Shown here piece after piece: positions 39,407 through 50,400 of a stretch of DNA of 64,000 bases. Both the position numbers and the translations under genes were made by a program. The notes below the pieces were generated by a model, which did not search any database, had not been told where the DNA came from, and was given only the letters and a program-made list of their open reading frames with translations. This DNA is from Neelides folsomi (Eukaryota; Arthropoda; Collembola; Neelipleona; Neelidae): assembly GCA_034687125.1 (NCBI GenBank), contig JAQGBZ010000009.1, forward strand, positions 186,001 through 250,000, in the 5' to 3' direction. Positions within the stretch are counted from its first letter, which is position 1; each line of letters starts with the position of its first letter.

Positions 39407-39951
39407 GATTATTCTTTTCTATGAATGTTTATTTTAATAAATGACTTGTCTTATTATAAGCCTGAATCAAACATTATAGTTATTAAACAATTTATTACTT
39501 AAATTTGCAGAGAAAATAAACTTTTACAAGCAATGGATAAATAAAAACCTAATTTTTCGAATAGTTGGCTGGATTTCCCTCTTGTAGTTTCAAAGAGGAT
39601 TCGCACATTTCCCTCATTGCATTGCAAAAACAATTACACTTGTATTCTTGAATCTTTATTGATTGTTAAAAGTCAGTGTATAAATTTGTATTAAATAAGG
39701 ATACCCCACTTTCTGCCCTTAAATATGGAATTTAAAGTAATATTTAGTGGGGTGTGTTGAGAAAGTTGATTTTTAATGTTTAGAAGTATGTGGTCTTTTA
39801 TTTATATATTTTAATAATTTATATTAAGCAGAATAAGTACCCTTATTAATCCTTACTAGAAGTCGTTTCCGGTAATGATAACTTATTGTACATATATTAT
39901 GGCAATTTAAAATAATTTATATTATTTAAACATTATTCTATTTGTAATTTG

Positions 39952-40822
39952 TAGACTTAGGATTTTCATTTTCTAAAAACTTCAAAATATTTATTTAAAT
40001 ATTTTCTAAAAAAACGGCCAAATATTCACGTAAATATAAAAAAATATTTTTAATTATTCATTTATTTCAGTTTAAATAATATAATTTAATATACAGTGTT
40101 CAATTCAAAGTATGACACAAACATATTTTCAAGGTTTTCAATTAGAAATTTCATTAGATTGTCTCTCAAAAGCTTGAAAGGGACGATCTTCAGCAAACGA
40201 GCAATTCTAGCATAGGGTCCCCCATGTGCTAGAATTTGAGCGGATGATGTGAAAATATTGACCAGGATTCCATACATATTTGCTGAAGATCGTCCCTCAA
40301 AAGGGCTTTAAACATGCTGAAACTTCTTTATATTTGTATGAAATTATTCTAATTGAATCCATTAGGTGTTTGTGACATTGGCAAGTAGGAGTATATGGAA
40401 TAAAGTTCATATCTTTTAATTAATACATACTTATATTCACATATTGCATAATGTACAATAATGTAAATAATTTATTCGACTTGCCATAAAAGACAACCCA
40501 CGCGAAGTCAAAATTTGAGAGGCTAGAAAAAACTGGGAGAAGGTATTGTCAAGCTATACTTTTCATTATGTATGGAAATAATGAAAATATGGGGTAAAAT
40601 GCGTTTTTTATCGCAATATCAACTTAAAAATGCCAAAATACGTAAATATTTTACATAAATATTTACGTAAATATATTTAAAAATATTTACGATAGACACA
40701 AAATATTTTTTTTTCAAAATATTTTCTCTCAGTAAGCTTCTATATATATGAAACGCTCCTAGCCAAAATTTGAGCTTTATGTATAATAAAAAACATTTAC
40801 GTAAATGAAAATCTTAAGCCTA
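39952..40822. mobile_element. Nonautonomous hAT-type transposon with 8-bp target duplication
   Basis: An 871-bp element. The left end reads TAGACTTAGGATTTTCATTT and the right end, on the other strand, TAGGCTTAAGATTTTCATTT: 20-bp terminal inverted repeats with two mismatches. It is flanked by a perfect 8-bp direct repeat, gtaatttg, at 39944-39951 and 40823-40830, the target duplication length of hAT transposons. Subterminal regions are rich in ATTTACGTAAAT-like motifs, which could be transposase binding sites. No transposase is encoded; a 63-codon minus-strand frame at 40086-40277 is unrecognised. The element lies between MMAB and NUP88, about 200 bp past the NUP88 stop codon. Confidence 0.88.
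40179..40297. repeat. Nested perfect palindromes inside the hAT-type element
   Basis: A perfect 19-bp inverted repeat (agggacgatcttcagcaaa at 40179-40197, its complement at 40279-40297) encloses a second perfect 10-bp one (aattctagca at 40203-40212, complement at 40227-40236). The 119-bp unit would fold into a two-tier hairpin, and is either part of the parent element or a smaller foldback inserted into it. Confidence 0.85.
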
Positions 40823-41027
40823 GTAATTTGTAATGGTGAAACCGACTTGAATGCGTGCATATGATTCGAACAGTAATTCGAAGAATCAAAGAAAATTAAT
40901 GATAATAATAAAATTTATTTCAAATGTAGTTTATCAAATAAAGTTATAGATATAGTTAGTTATATAATTTATGTTATTGTATCCACTTTCACTAAAATTA
41001 AAAATACATTTGCGGTATATAAAAAAT

Positions 41028-44000
41028 TTATTGTTTTCCTTGACAAGAATCTGAAATTTTCCTCAGAACTGTAGTAAGTTCGTTGATTTGATCTTGGCTG
41101 AAAAGTAAAAAAAAAGTTAATAAGGATTTAATTTTATTAATCCTCAGAGCTAAGCTGGATTTAATTTCTTTGCCCTTACTGGTTCGTGATTTTCTGCCTC
41201 GCCTCCGTCACATCCTCTTGTCCATAAAAGGAATGGTCGACGGTTGAAGATCCCAAACCACGTTCGTTATCAGAATTCATAACTTTAAGGGCCAGGGTAC
41301 TTTTCAAATTGGTCACTTGCGAATTGACCTTTTTGCACTCATCACTCATTGCCTCTAGATTCTTCCTCCATTGCTTTTCATCATCTGTGATACAAGGATT
41401 TGATTCCCACATTTTGTGATCCGCCTCTTCCCACCTTTTCTTGAGCCCCTCTTCATTCTCAACGATTTCTTCATAAAGCTCAGCCATCAGTTCGAGCACC
41501 GACTGGGTGGGACATTCAAAATCACATTTCCAACCCCTATAGAGAACCAAGGCAATAATCATTTCCTCACCTTGAAATACTGAGCATTTTCGGAATATGT
41601 TTCAAGTCGAGCTTCCAAGTCTCTCGAAATGGCTTTCATCTTATCAATCCGGTCGCACAAGTATTTGGCCAGCATTTTGAGCGGAGTCATGTATTCGACA
41701 CTGAGCTTATTAATAGTTGAAATCCCATAACTCGTCAGCTCCAACCCCTGGAAGATCAAATAATTAATTCATTATTCCCGCTACATTTATTATTGAATTG
41801 CTCATTGGGAAGGAGTCGGCGACGAACCTTCAGGTCTTTGCATGTGCTCAAAAAAGGAACATTGGTCTTGTTCTTTAAAACATCTGCGACGCGATTTTGA
41901 ACTTCATTTTCGTCGTATCCCTCTCGCCTCTCCGGTCCTCCGCTATTGATGGGGAAATCTCGGCCAAAAATCAGAGGGAGGTTGAGAGATAAGCTCTAAA
42001 ATAAATTGATCTTATTTTCCCAATCTCACAAATAGACTCCTCTCACATCTAAGTTCCCAAAAAGGAAGATGAATCTGTTGGAAATGGGGGATGTAAACGA
42101 GAAGCCCAAGATTGAGTTCTCCTCTACCATTCTTTCGTTCGGTTTCCAAACCACGATGTTTTTTATACTCGAATCGATCTTTCTTTTCCCCTTTATTTGA
42201 CTCGCAATAATAAGGGCTCGGGTGGATCGCATGGTCACGACGTGCACACCGTGGTCATGGGTGAAAGTGTATCTAAAACAAACCATTGGTTCAACATTCC
42301 CAAATTAACCATTTAAGTAATTAAGTGGTGAACTTGTTCATTTACATTTATACATATTTTACATCTTGTACTATTAGATAGGAGTTTATATATAATTAAA
42401 TATCACCTTGTGTTGCTCTCAGGTTCCCAAGCTAGGATTGTATTCGAACTGATAACATTTCGTCGGCGCTTATTAAACCTGATGATTTCAGTTCCCTTCA
42501 GTGTCAATTCACCTCTCATGAAGCACGCATCGAAGTCATATGGTTCCTATCAACAAAACAATCCAGTGGAACATCCTTAATTGTCAATTGGGAATAGAAT
42601 AGAAATCCATACATCTGGGTTGGTTGATGGGAATAGGAAATAATGATTGATCGTCCCAAGTCTGTCCGCAACGACGAGTCGGGTTGGGATGTCCTTGTTG
42701 ACCAAAATGGACCCCCCATATCCTTTGCAGTCCCGATTGAGTGAATACGGCCCTTCTTGGAGCAAATACTGTTTGCTAGTGAAAGGAATAAAATGTTGGT
42801 GAAAGGGGAAGGTTGTTGGCAGGGCGCCATGGGGAAAAGGCGTAAAATTACCTTTTAGACTCCTCGAGAGGTTTTATGATAACATAGCTGATGTTTCCAG
42901 TTCCTCCGATGATGAAAAGGCTCATCATTCTTCTTTTCCCGATCCTTGGACCAAAGTCAAAATCTACAGGTGCGAGGGTTTCCCCCAACTCCCGTTCTTT
43001 TTTCTCGAAAAATAGGGCTGGGCGTCGAGGTGGAAGCGGCTGTCGATAAACTCTCACCGTCCCCACAACCCTCCGATTCTGATAGAACCTAATATATATA
43101 CCATCCAGATATATCATTTTGTGAACCATCATCAAGAGAGCCCAATTAAGCCAACATTATTGCTCAATTAAGGAGCGGACATTGTTATAAATTCCTAATT
43201 TATCACCCGAAATTGAGGTATTAAAAGGAGGGAATTCGGGAACATTAATTCCCGAACCACTCACCGAATAAATCCGTCATTGTTCAGGACACAGAGGACA
43301 TTAGGAGCTGATGAGCCGACCCATTTGGCCTGCAGAACAAGGAGATTCGGATTGTAGGCAAACGTCTTCTCCTCGACGAGCATGCAACTATAGAAGGAAG
43401 AGGAAGTTAATGGACTTGTGGGTTGGGTGCTATACCGACCTGGCCACTATCTCCGCTCCTTCTTCTTCCGTGTTGTTGGACGAGGGCGGGAGAGTGACGA
43501 GGGCTAGTCCATACGCCCCCCAAATGAGACACTTGATGTCCGCCTCTATCTTGACTGAGATGTGTGTGACGTCGAAGGCCGGGTGCGGGTGGAGCTTGAA
43601 TATCTAAATAACCAGGGATTGATTGTCGGAGTGCGAGGAGGCATTAGCATAACAAGGAGGAACAACCAGACCATGGCACATCCTTGGGTTTAAGTGATGA
43701 GGAAGAAGGAGAGAAAGCTCATGAGAGTTTTCCCTTCGCCCCGACTCCTCTCTCGGGCGAGGGAGGATCGTGGGAGCGATAAAGGGGATCTTTCCTTTGT
43801 TTTAATTAAAACGGGAAGTGCCGCTGAGGAAATTCCATTCGAGATGGAATCAAAATTAAAAAAATGAATGTTTGGATTAAAATTGGATTCAATTGTCATT
43901 GTCTTTGCCCTTTTATCCGCGGAGGATCATTAACATGGAGGCGGAAGGGGAGCGAGTGGGGAGAAGAATAGATGAAGAAAATATCATTTAATCAATAAAA

Positions 44001-47000
44001 AGGCTGTTTAGGGCTTGAAGGAAATGGGAGGAAGGGAATGAGGGAAGGAAGAAAGGAGCTCGATTTATGATTATTTTTCATTTCGCATATGATTATATAA
44101 TCCTGCGGCCGGGAGGGGAATGAATGGGAAAATGTATTTATTTCCGAAAGGGGTATATATGCCCGAGACCGTCGCGATCTAATGGCTTTTCATTAAGTGT
44201 AAAAAATTGCTCTTCCCTCTCTTGCGGCTCAAAGCCGTTGATGATGGGCCGCTGTTGGTTCTTGGATGATTCCTCACACCTTGGGCCCATTGAGCGGCTG
44301 AGGATTCCATTCCCTCCTCCGCTCTAAATCATCCCTGTTGAAGGCGGATGTCGGTGCTCGAGAATAGTTGTAATGGGACTTATTGGTAAACTTGGGACAT
44401 ATTTATGCATCACAATAAAGGGAGAAAGGGAGCAGGATATTTATGGAAGAATAAGGAAGTCGGAGCCGGCTGCCCTCCGACTCTCCCCACCACACACGAG
44501 GAGGCATTTGCAATTTGCTAATAAGGGGAAATTTATGTGGGCATAAATGAACATTATTCAATGGCCACAACGGCTCGGGACCCAAGGAGTTAATTTCTCC
44601 CGAGATGTATGGACAAATTGTTGGGAGACTGTTCGACAATTCCTTCCCCTCCTGGTCCATTACGGCCTTAATGGAGAATCCATTAGAAGATCTCGCCATC
44701 CCGTGAGCGTCCCCAATTACCACCCAAGTGTCACCCACAATGGCGGCCCGGCCGGTTCTCAGGCGGAACAAAAGCCCTCATCGGCGGCTCTCCATGGGGG
44801 CAATTGTTCCGGCCGGCCGGCAGAGTTGCGTGTTCCTTCCCCATTCCGACGTCCTCATTACTCCGAGGGAGGAACCTCGGCCAACACCTTGTTTTGATTA
44901 GAACCAACTGGGCGGCATGATGACCATTTAAGAATTCAGGGCGGCCGGATGAGCCTGCTATTTACTTATTCATTGAATTAATCATCAAAGGAACTCGGGG
45001 CCGTTCGGATTAAGAAATGAGCAGAGGGGGCATTAGAGAGAAATATTTAATTTAGAGCCGAGGAAGTTGGTAAACAGAGCGGATTTATTTGTCGAAGAGA
45101 GGAGGAATTCAAATATTGGGTCATTTCCTCGAGAGCGTGAAAGAAGAGGAATGCCGGGACATTAAAATTAAAACAATTGGGGAGTGTTGGGAGGCGAGGG
45201 GCCGTAATGAAGCCCTGTTAAGATATCAAATATGAGCCCGTCCTCTTTATTAACCCAGAGGATTCATGATCGGGGCGAAGATGAGTCGGATGGTGCGAGA
45301 GTTGAAATTGGAAAAGCTTTAATTAAGAACTTTGGCAGATATACATTCGAGGCTCATCAGGGGGTGGAGGAGGATCAGATCGGTCCATTCCGACCGGATT
45401 CGAGCGAGGAGTTTTCTCTCTCCCCGGGGTCCCATCATACCAGCCCTCGGCTCCCGCATCTGAATATCCATCTCAATATGCATCTGAATATGCATCGGCG
45501 GCCGGCGGCGGCGGCCCGGTAAAAAGAGCTCCGTAATAATAATCAGGTACTTAGGAGGGGGGAGATGCGAAATCAATTAGTGAGAGTGATAATGTCACGT
45601 CAGGCGATAAGTGTAGGCGAGATACAAATGGGAGTGCGGGCTCAGCGGAATGGATTACAGAGTCTCGGCGAGAGAAAAATGAGAATGGGTTTTAAAAAGC
45701 GGGCGATGAGAAAGACCCGGTGCTTTTATTCACAAAATTATTAATTTCCAAATGACTCATATTTCCCGGATATTTATCCCTTCTATAGAGGGACTCGAGA
45801 TAAAAATTAGGAAAGGAATTTACGACTCTTCTCCTCCCCCCCTCCGTCCACGTCGCTCATTGACAAAGAAGGAGAATCCCCTCCGAATATGCACAGATAT
45901 CATTTGCTCCCATTACTCGCCGAGAAAAGAATGCCCCCGAATTCCCTTTTTGATTTTTACGACTCTTATCCCATCTATATCTCCGCCTTCCTCTTCCTCC
46001 CTTTTTACCATTTTTATCGTCTCCTTTATCCACATTAGTTGGGCGGGAGAGACGGCTCCTTCCAGCCAATTGACTCCTCCTCATCACCCATTATCCCGAG
46101 CCGCCGCCAAGTCCGCCGACCGCACCGAAGTCCTTCCAATTCCACCGGACCATTTATCTGCCGCTACAAAAATTACTTAATCCCGGCGGAAAAATTGAGA
46201 GATGGCTATCTTTATGGCTGCCAGGAGAGGCCGGTCCGAAGTAATTGTTTATTTTCCTCGTGGGCGAGGGGGAGGGCCGGCTCTTTGGATCAACGGGAAC
46301 GGAGATGAGACATAAAGCAAATAAATGGGAAGTTAAATAGTAGTGAAAATCCCGGAGATCCCCATTCAGACCACGGTGGACACAGGACGTCCTTCCACGC
46401 GGAGATTACACACTTTCTCAACAGCTCGGGAGAGTGAGAGATTGGATCTCCTTAAATTCCCACCACCACCGCGTAATTGAATGGGAGGAAATTGAATCGA
46501 CTTTAATTGGGTTAGCCGGAGATTAAGGGAGATCATCTCTGGCTCGTCGTCGTCGAGCGCGGAAGACGGAAGGACCAGAGGGATCACTTTGATCGGTCGG
46601 AGTGACGGCAATGAAGGAACATTCCCTTGTTGTTCCAGAGGAGGGGGAGCCTTCGAGTCCTCCAGATGGATAAAAATGCTCCCAACACCCAGATGGAATC
46701 GAACATTTCTCAAGGCGTCAGGAAAATTACATTTCTCTTCAAAACTTTCCGCTCTCCTCCACCGCCTCCCTTTTATTTTATTTCCCGGCCCAAATTGACG
46801 ATTTTTCACTGACTTGGAAATTGGAGCCGCAAACGAGAAGAAAATCACTAGAGAGTCAACGAGTCGGGGAAGGGAGAGGGAAAAATAGAGTCCGATTTTT
46901 CAAAAGGAGATCTATTGTTCATGGGGTGGGAGACGGAGAGGGAAGACGGATCTCGCCCGGAATCATATTCCCAAGGAAATAAATAAACTGACAAATATGA

Positions 47001-49659
47001 ACCCGAGAGAGCCGCGCTGTTCCCCCTCAACAATAGCTCATTGCTAATTTACAATTGAGTCATTGGAGAAGGTTAATAGGCGCGGACGCAGGTCCATGAA
47101 TCATTTCCTACCTTCGAACATGCATGATCCCACTCAATAATTAAGACCGAGGAGGCGGCGGAGGCTGCGGAAAGGGTAACAGGCTGAATGACAAATGAGC
47201 CCCGCTTACTTATGTATCGGGGAAGAAGTCGCCGCTCCCTCTGCGATCACATTGATTGATAGTCAAGAAGCGGAATGAGACGCGGATGGATGGCCTTTTT
47301 TACAACAGACTCGGGAGGAGAAGGAAATCCTAAATCGCCCATGAAATTCAACCTATTCGATAACAGAAATAAGCTGTCATTCCCTATAACTTGTCTCTTT
47401 TTTTTCCCTCCGCAGATCGGCCCTATTTTAAATATTTGCCCTGCTTTCTTCCCTTTCCCACAATGGGGCGAGCGGAAGGAGACGGGGGGATAAATTCGAA
47501 GCCGTAAGTTATGGCGGCTCAGACCGGAGAAAAATGACGGGCTCTGGAGCCTCATCCTAATGACATGGAATTGAAAACGTCTTTGATCAACTCCCTCCAA
47601 CGAGGGCCATTAAGCCAACAACAACAGCCCCCCATCCTCGACATGTGTATCGATGAAATAATAAAATAATGGGGGAGTATTTTGACGGAATGCGTCTGAT
47701 AATGGGGAGAGTGAGCCGTCCATAACTCCCGCACCCTCATGCTTGGAATTAGACATGTCGTAGGCCGTAATGATGCAGGGAATTTAAATGCGTTCGGCAA
47801 ATGACTCCGCTCCGAAACCCAGCCTACCTCCGCTGACTCTCCACAATATTCAAATGTAAATGATGACTGTCGATAATGGAAATGGAGCCACTCAAATGAA
47901 GCGAAAATTTAAAGAGGCAACCAAAACCCGAGAAATTTTCCTACGGCTCAAATAGGGCAGACATAAGAGGCTCGTCGGATCGGGAGGGAAAAACATCGCT
48001 TACGACTCCCCACTCCCGGAGACCAGAGGGATGAGCCGAGTAAGGGAGAGTCATTACGCTGTAATGTTTCGTACGAGCCATTAGCGTTTTCTACTCGAAC
48101 TCATCGATCGCCCCTCTTTTCAAAAAATATGCAAATCTTGCCCCAATAATGGAATGCATGAGGAGACGAAGTGAGTTAATTTTTCATCCGAATCGGGAGC
48201 GGCCTCCCCACGGACAGAGGGAGATTCCTTTTAATCACTTCCTTCCTCAATTCCTCACCTCTCTCCACGACCGCCCCTGCCCAAATCATCACATCCCCCA
48301 TGCCACAATCCTCGCAAAATACACTATTCAAATAATAAAGTTAAACTGAATGAAATAAATAAATTACTTTTAAAACAATTTACATTCAACTAAATTTCTC
48401 TAATCTCATTAACATATAAATATTTCTCATTATAAGTTACCAAAATAGGAACTTGAATATCAACTTGTTTCAGGTCTAAAAGATGACATACCTACAGACT
48501 TTCAAAAACACAATGTCATCTAATAGTTATGCTGTTATGCACCTATGTATACATTTAAGCGTATGTATGGCAAGACATGGCCCTACAGTTTTTCTAACAT
48601 TAATCTCATATCTGGGAGACATTTAAAGGCCTCCCAAACAACTGGGAATTTAGATTAAAATTTTAATCCAAGCTCAAAATTCAATTAATATTCTGTATTA
48701 CCTCTATTTAAAAGATAAAAAATCGTTAATTTATCCTTAGAACTTAGAGATAAAAATATTCTGGTGTATTCTAACTATTATGCATTCTACCTTTATTCCA
48801 CTTGTATTTTGATGATTTAATAAATCATTATCCATTGTATAACACCACGAAGTTGTAGGTAATAAAAATGGGTCAATTCAAGGAAATGTGCCGTTATCGT
48901 TCGAAAGGGAGCCCTGCTCGAAAAAAAGTCCACCCCTCTACTCATAAATTTATTCAAAATTACGATATATTAATTAAATACGTCTCTAAATACCTAAATT
49001 TTAATTATTAATTAACTTTCTTTAAAAGTACTAAAATTTCTAAACCATTTCTTTAAAACTCTATACTATTAAATATTCTGAAAATTAATGTATAACTAAA
49101 ACTGTAGAGCATTTGGTATTGACCGAAAACATGCCAGGGAATAGAAAAACTAAAATTTGAATTAGGTATGGATATAAAATTATTAATCTAAAAGTGAAAT
49201 TTAATTCAATAATGAATGATCAAAATTAAATATTTTGTTAATTCGCCAAATAAATAAATTTAAATGAACAATATTTCTGAATTTTTTAATGAAAGCCCAT
49301 GCTCGAAAGAGAGCCCTGCTCGAAAGGGAACCTCCCTTTGAACCCAAATAATTTAAAGAGAGCCCGGGCTCTCTTTCGAACGATAACGGTATTTTGAATT
49401 TATTTATCAATTTCAATCTTTTATCAATTGATAAACGCCACCTTTATTAATATATTACTAATTTAGGGATTAAAAGAATATAAGTAAATAATATTACCTC
49501 TTGGTTTATGAGATATTCAAGATTGAATTTGCCATTAAGAGGAATGTCTTGGCTTGCTAAGTCAATTCTAATGAGTCTCTGTCGGGCAGTATTCCAATAG
49601 TAGCAAACATTGTCGGCAATGTCGATAATAGACTTCATTGCTGAATTCTCGAAATCCAT
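41028..49659 (-). CDS. NUP88: Nucleoporin NUP88
   Basis: Cytoplasmic-face nuclear pore subunit: an N-terminal beta-propeller and C-terminal coiled coil that hold NUP214/NUP62 and help CRM1-dependent export. The first coding exon (49498-49659, phase 0) reads MDFENSAMKSIIDIADNVCY and aligns in pattern with the first propeller blade of human NUP88. The next exon starts at 43603 (IFKLHPHPAFDVTHISV, then WGAYGLALVTLPP, matching the human GIKGLMVLELPK segment), also phase 0. Later exons give LCVLNNDGFIR, then VRVYRQPL and LGETLAPVDFDFGPRIGK (human YTASLGETAVAFDFGPL), YTFTHDHGVHVVTM (human RYHCTHEAGVHSV), and a C-terminal helical domain at about 41-42 kb (EVQNRVADVL, YLCDRIDKMKAISRDLEARL, EKQWRKNLEAMSDECKKV). 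It ends DQINELTTVLRKISDSC. The stop codon lies inside an AATAAA. Intermediate exon borders were not all resolved. Overall identity is low, so the call rests on order and pattern. Confidence 0.8.
43700..48330. other. GC-rich noncoding block inside NUP88 intron 1
   Basis: The 5.9-kb first intron of NUP88 is far longer than the gene's other introns (mostly under 150 bp). Most of it is GC-richer than the window, with many GGAG/CTCC runs interspersed with AATTAA and ATTAAT blocks. Long open frames on both strands are Ser/Pro/Arg-rich and match nothing I know. The top strand is purine-rich at about 43.9-45.3 kb and pyrimidine-rich at about 45.8-46.1 kb. Confidence 0.6.
45456..45497. repeat. 12-bp tandem repeat, about 3.5 units
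   Basis: Units GCATCTGAATAT, CCATCTCAATAT and GCATCTGAATAT, plus a partial fourth, directly before a (GGC)n-like stretch (ggcggccggcggcggcggcc). It lies in the GC-rich NUP88 intron. Confidence 0.8.
48891..49389. mobile_element. MITE-like inverted-repeat element in NUP88 intron 1
   Basis: About 500 bp bounded by matching inverted ends: ccgttatcgttcgaaaggga on the left and, on the other strand at the right, ccgttatcgttcgaaagaga. The 5' TTCGAAAG(G/A)GAGCCC module recurs inside near the right end (49303-49340), giving short direct and inverted copies of gctcgaaag and gagccctgctcgaa. The interior is AT-rich and noncoding. I could not settle a target duplication, so the superfamily is open. It sits about 110 bp from the 5' splice site of NUP88 coding exon 1. 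Confidence 0.75.
49355..49376. repeat. 22-bp perfect palindrome
   Basis: A self-complementary sequence without a spacer, centred on CCCGGG (half-site aaagagagccc), inside the right end of the MITE-like element. Confidence 0.9.
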
Positions 49660-50400
49660 TTTAATGGATTATAAATGAACACTTGGTTTAAAACGATTAA
49701 GAAAGAAATTGTTTAAAATATGGAAAACTATTAGCGAAAAAAGAATCTATTTAATGTCTGATTAAAAGATTGAATTCCTGAATTTCTGTTTTCTATCGAC
49801 TTCAGTTTAAGTCAGAAAATCATTTTCGCACCAGAAGGGCAGTTTATATGATGCTTAGTTGGCATAGTCTCACATTGCCTCGCCCTTCAAACAACATAAT
49901 AGGTACGAACCTAAATAGAAAAATGCATTGTACATTTACTTTGCCTATACCTATAGACACTTTACAAATCTACTTTCTGATACGCATGCAAACGAGAATG
50001 TTTGCCGAGCAATGAACGTGGATGGGATGATGTGCAGAATGTGCACATTGTAATATTAGTAAATATCTCTATTAAATATAGAACCCTGATAAAAACCATT
50101 TTATCAATGCTTTGATTTTTCTATGCGTGTATGCAAATACGCATAGGTATTATAGATTTCCATTAAAATCTTTTAATTAATATAGTTTAATTATACATTA
50201 GATAAATTATTTTCAACTGACCACAACAATGTAATAATTCATTACATCTAGTGAGTTTTTTAAACCAATAACTCACCACCTGTATCATAATTGAAAAAAT
50301 ATTTAGGCATATAGGAATATTATATTATGTATGTATTACTTTTTATTTATAATATATGTATATGGTACTATTATGGTACTATTTGTATATGGGAATGTGA
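49660..50400. other. AT-rich 5' flank of NUP88
   Basis: Sequence upstream of the NUP88 start codon, AT-rich throughout. A promoter is expected here but no core element was identified. No gene or repeat is seen. Confidence 0.45.

Noticed and set aside
40086-40277. 63-codon frame inside the hAT-type element as a transposase piece
   Set aside because: It shows no hAT dimerisation, zinc-finger or DDE motif, and it runs across the palindromic unit.
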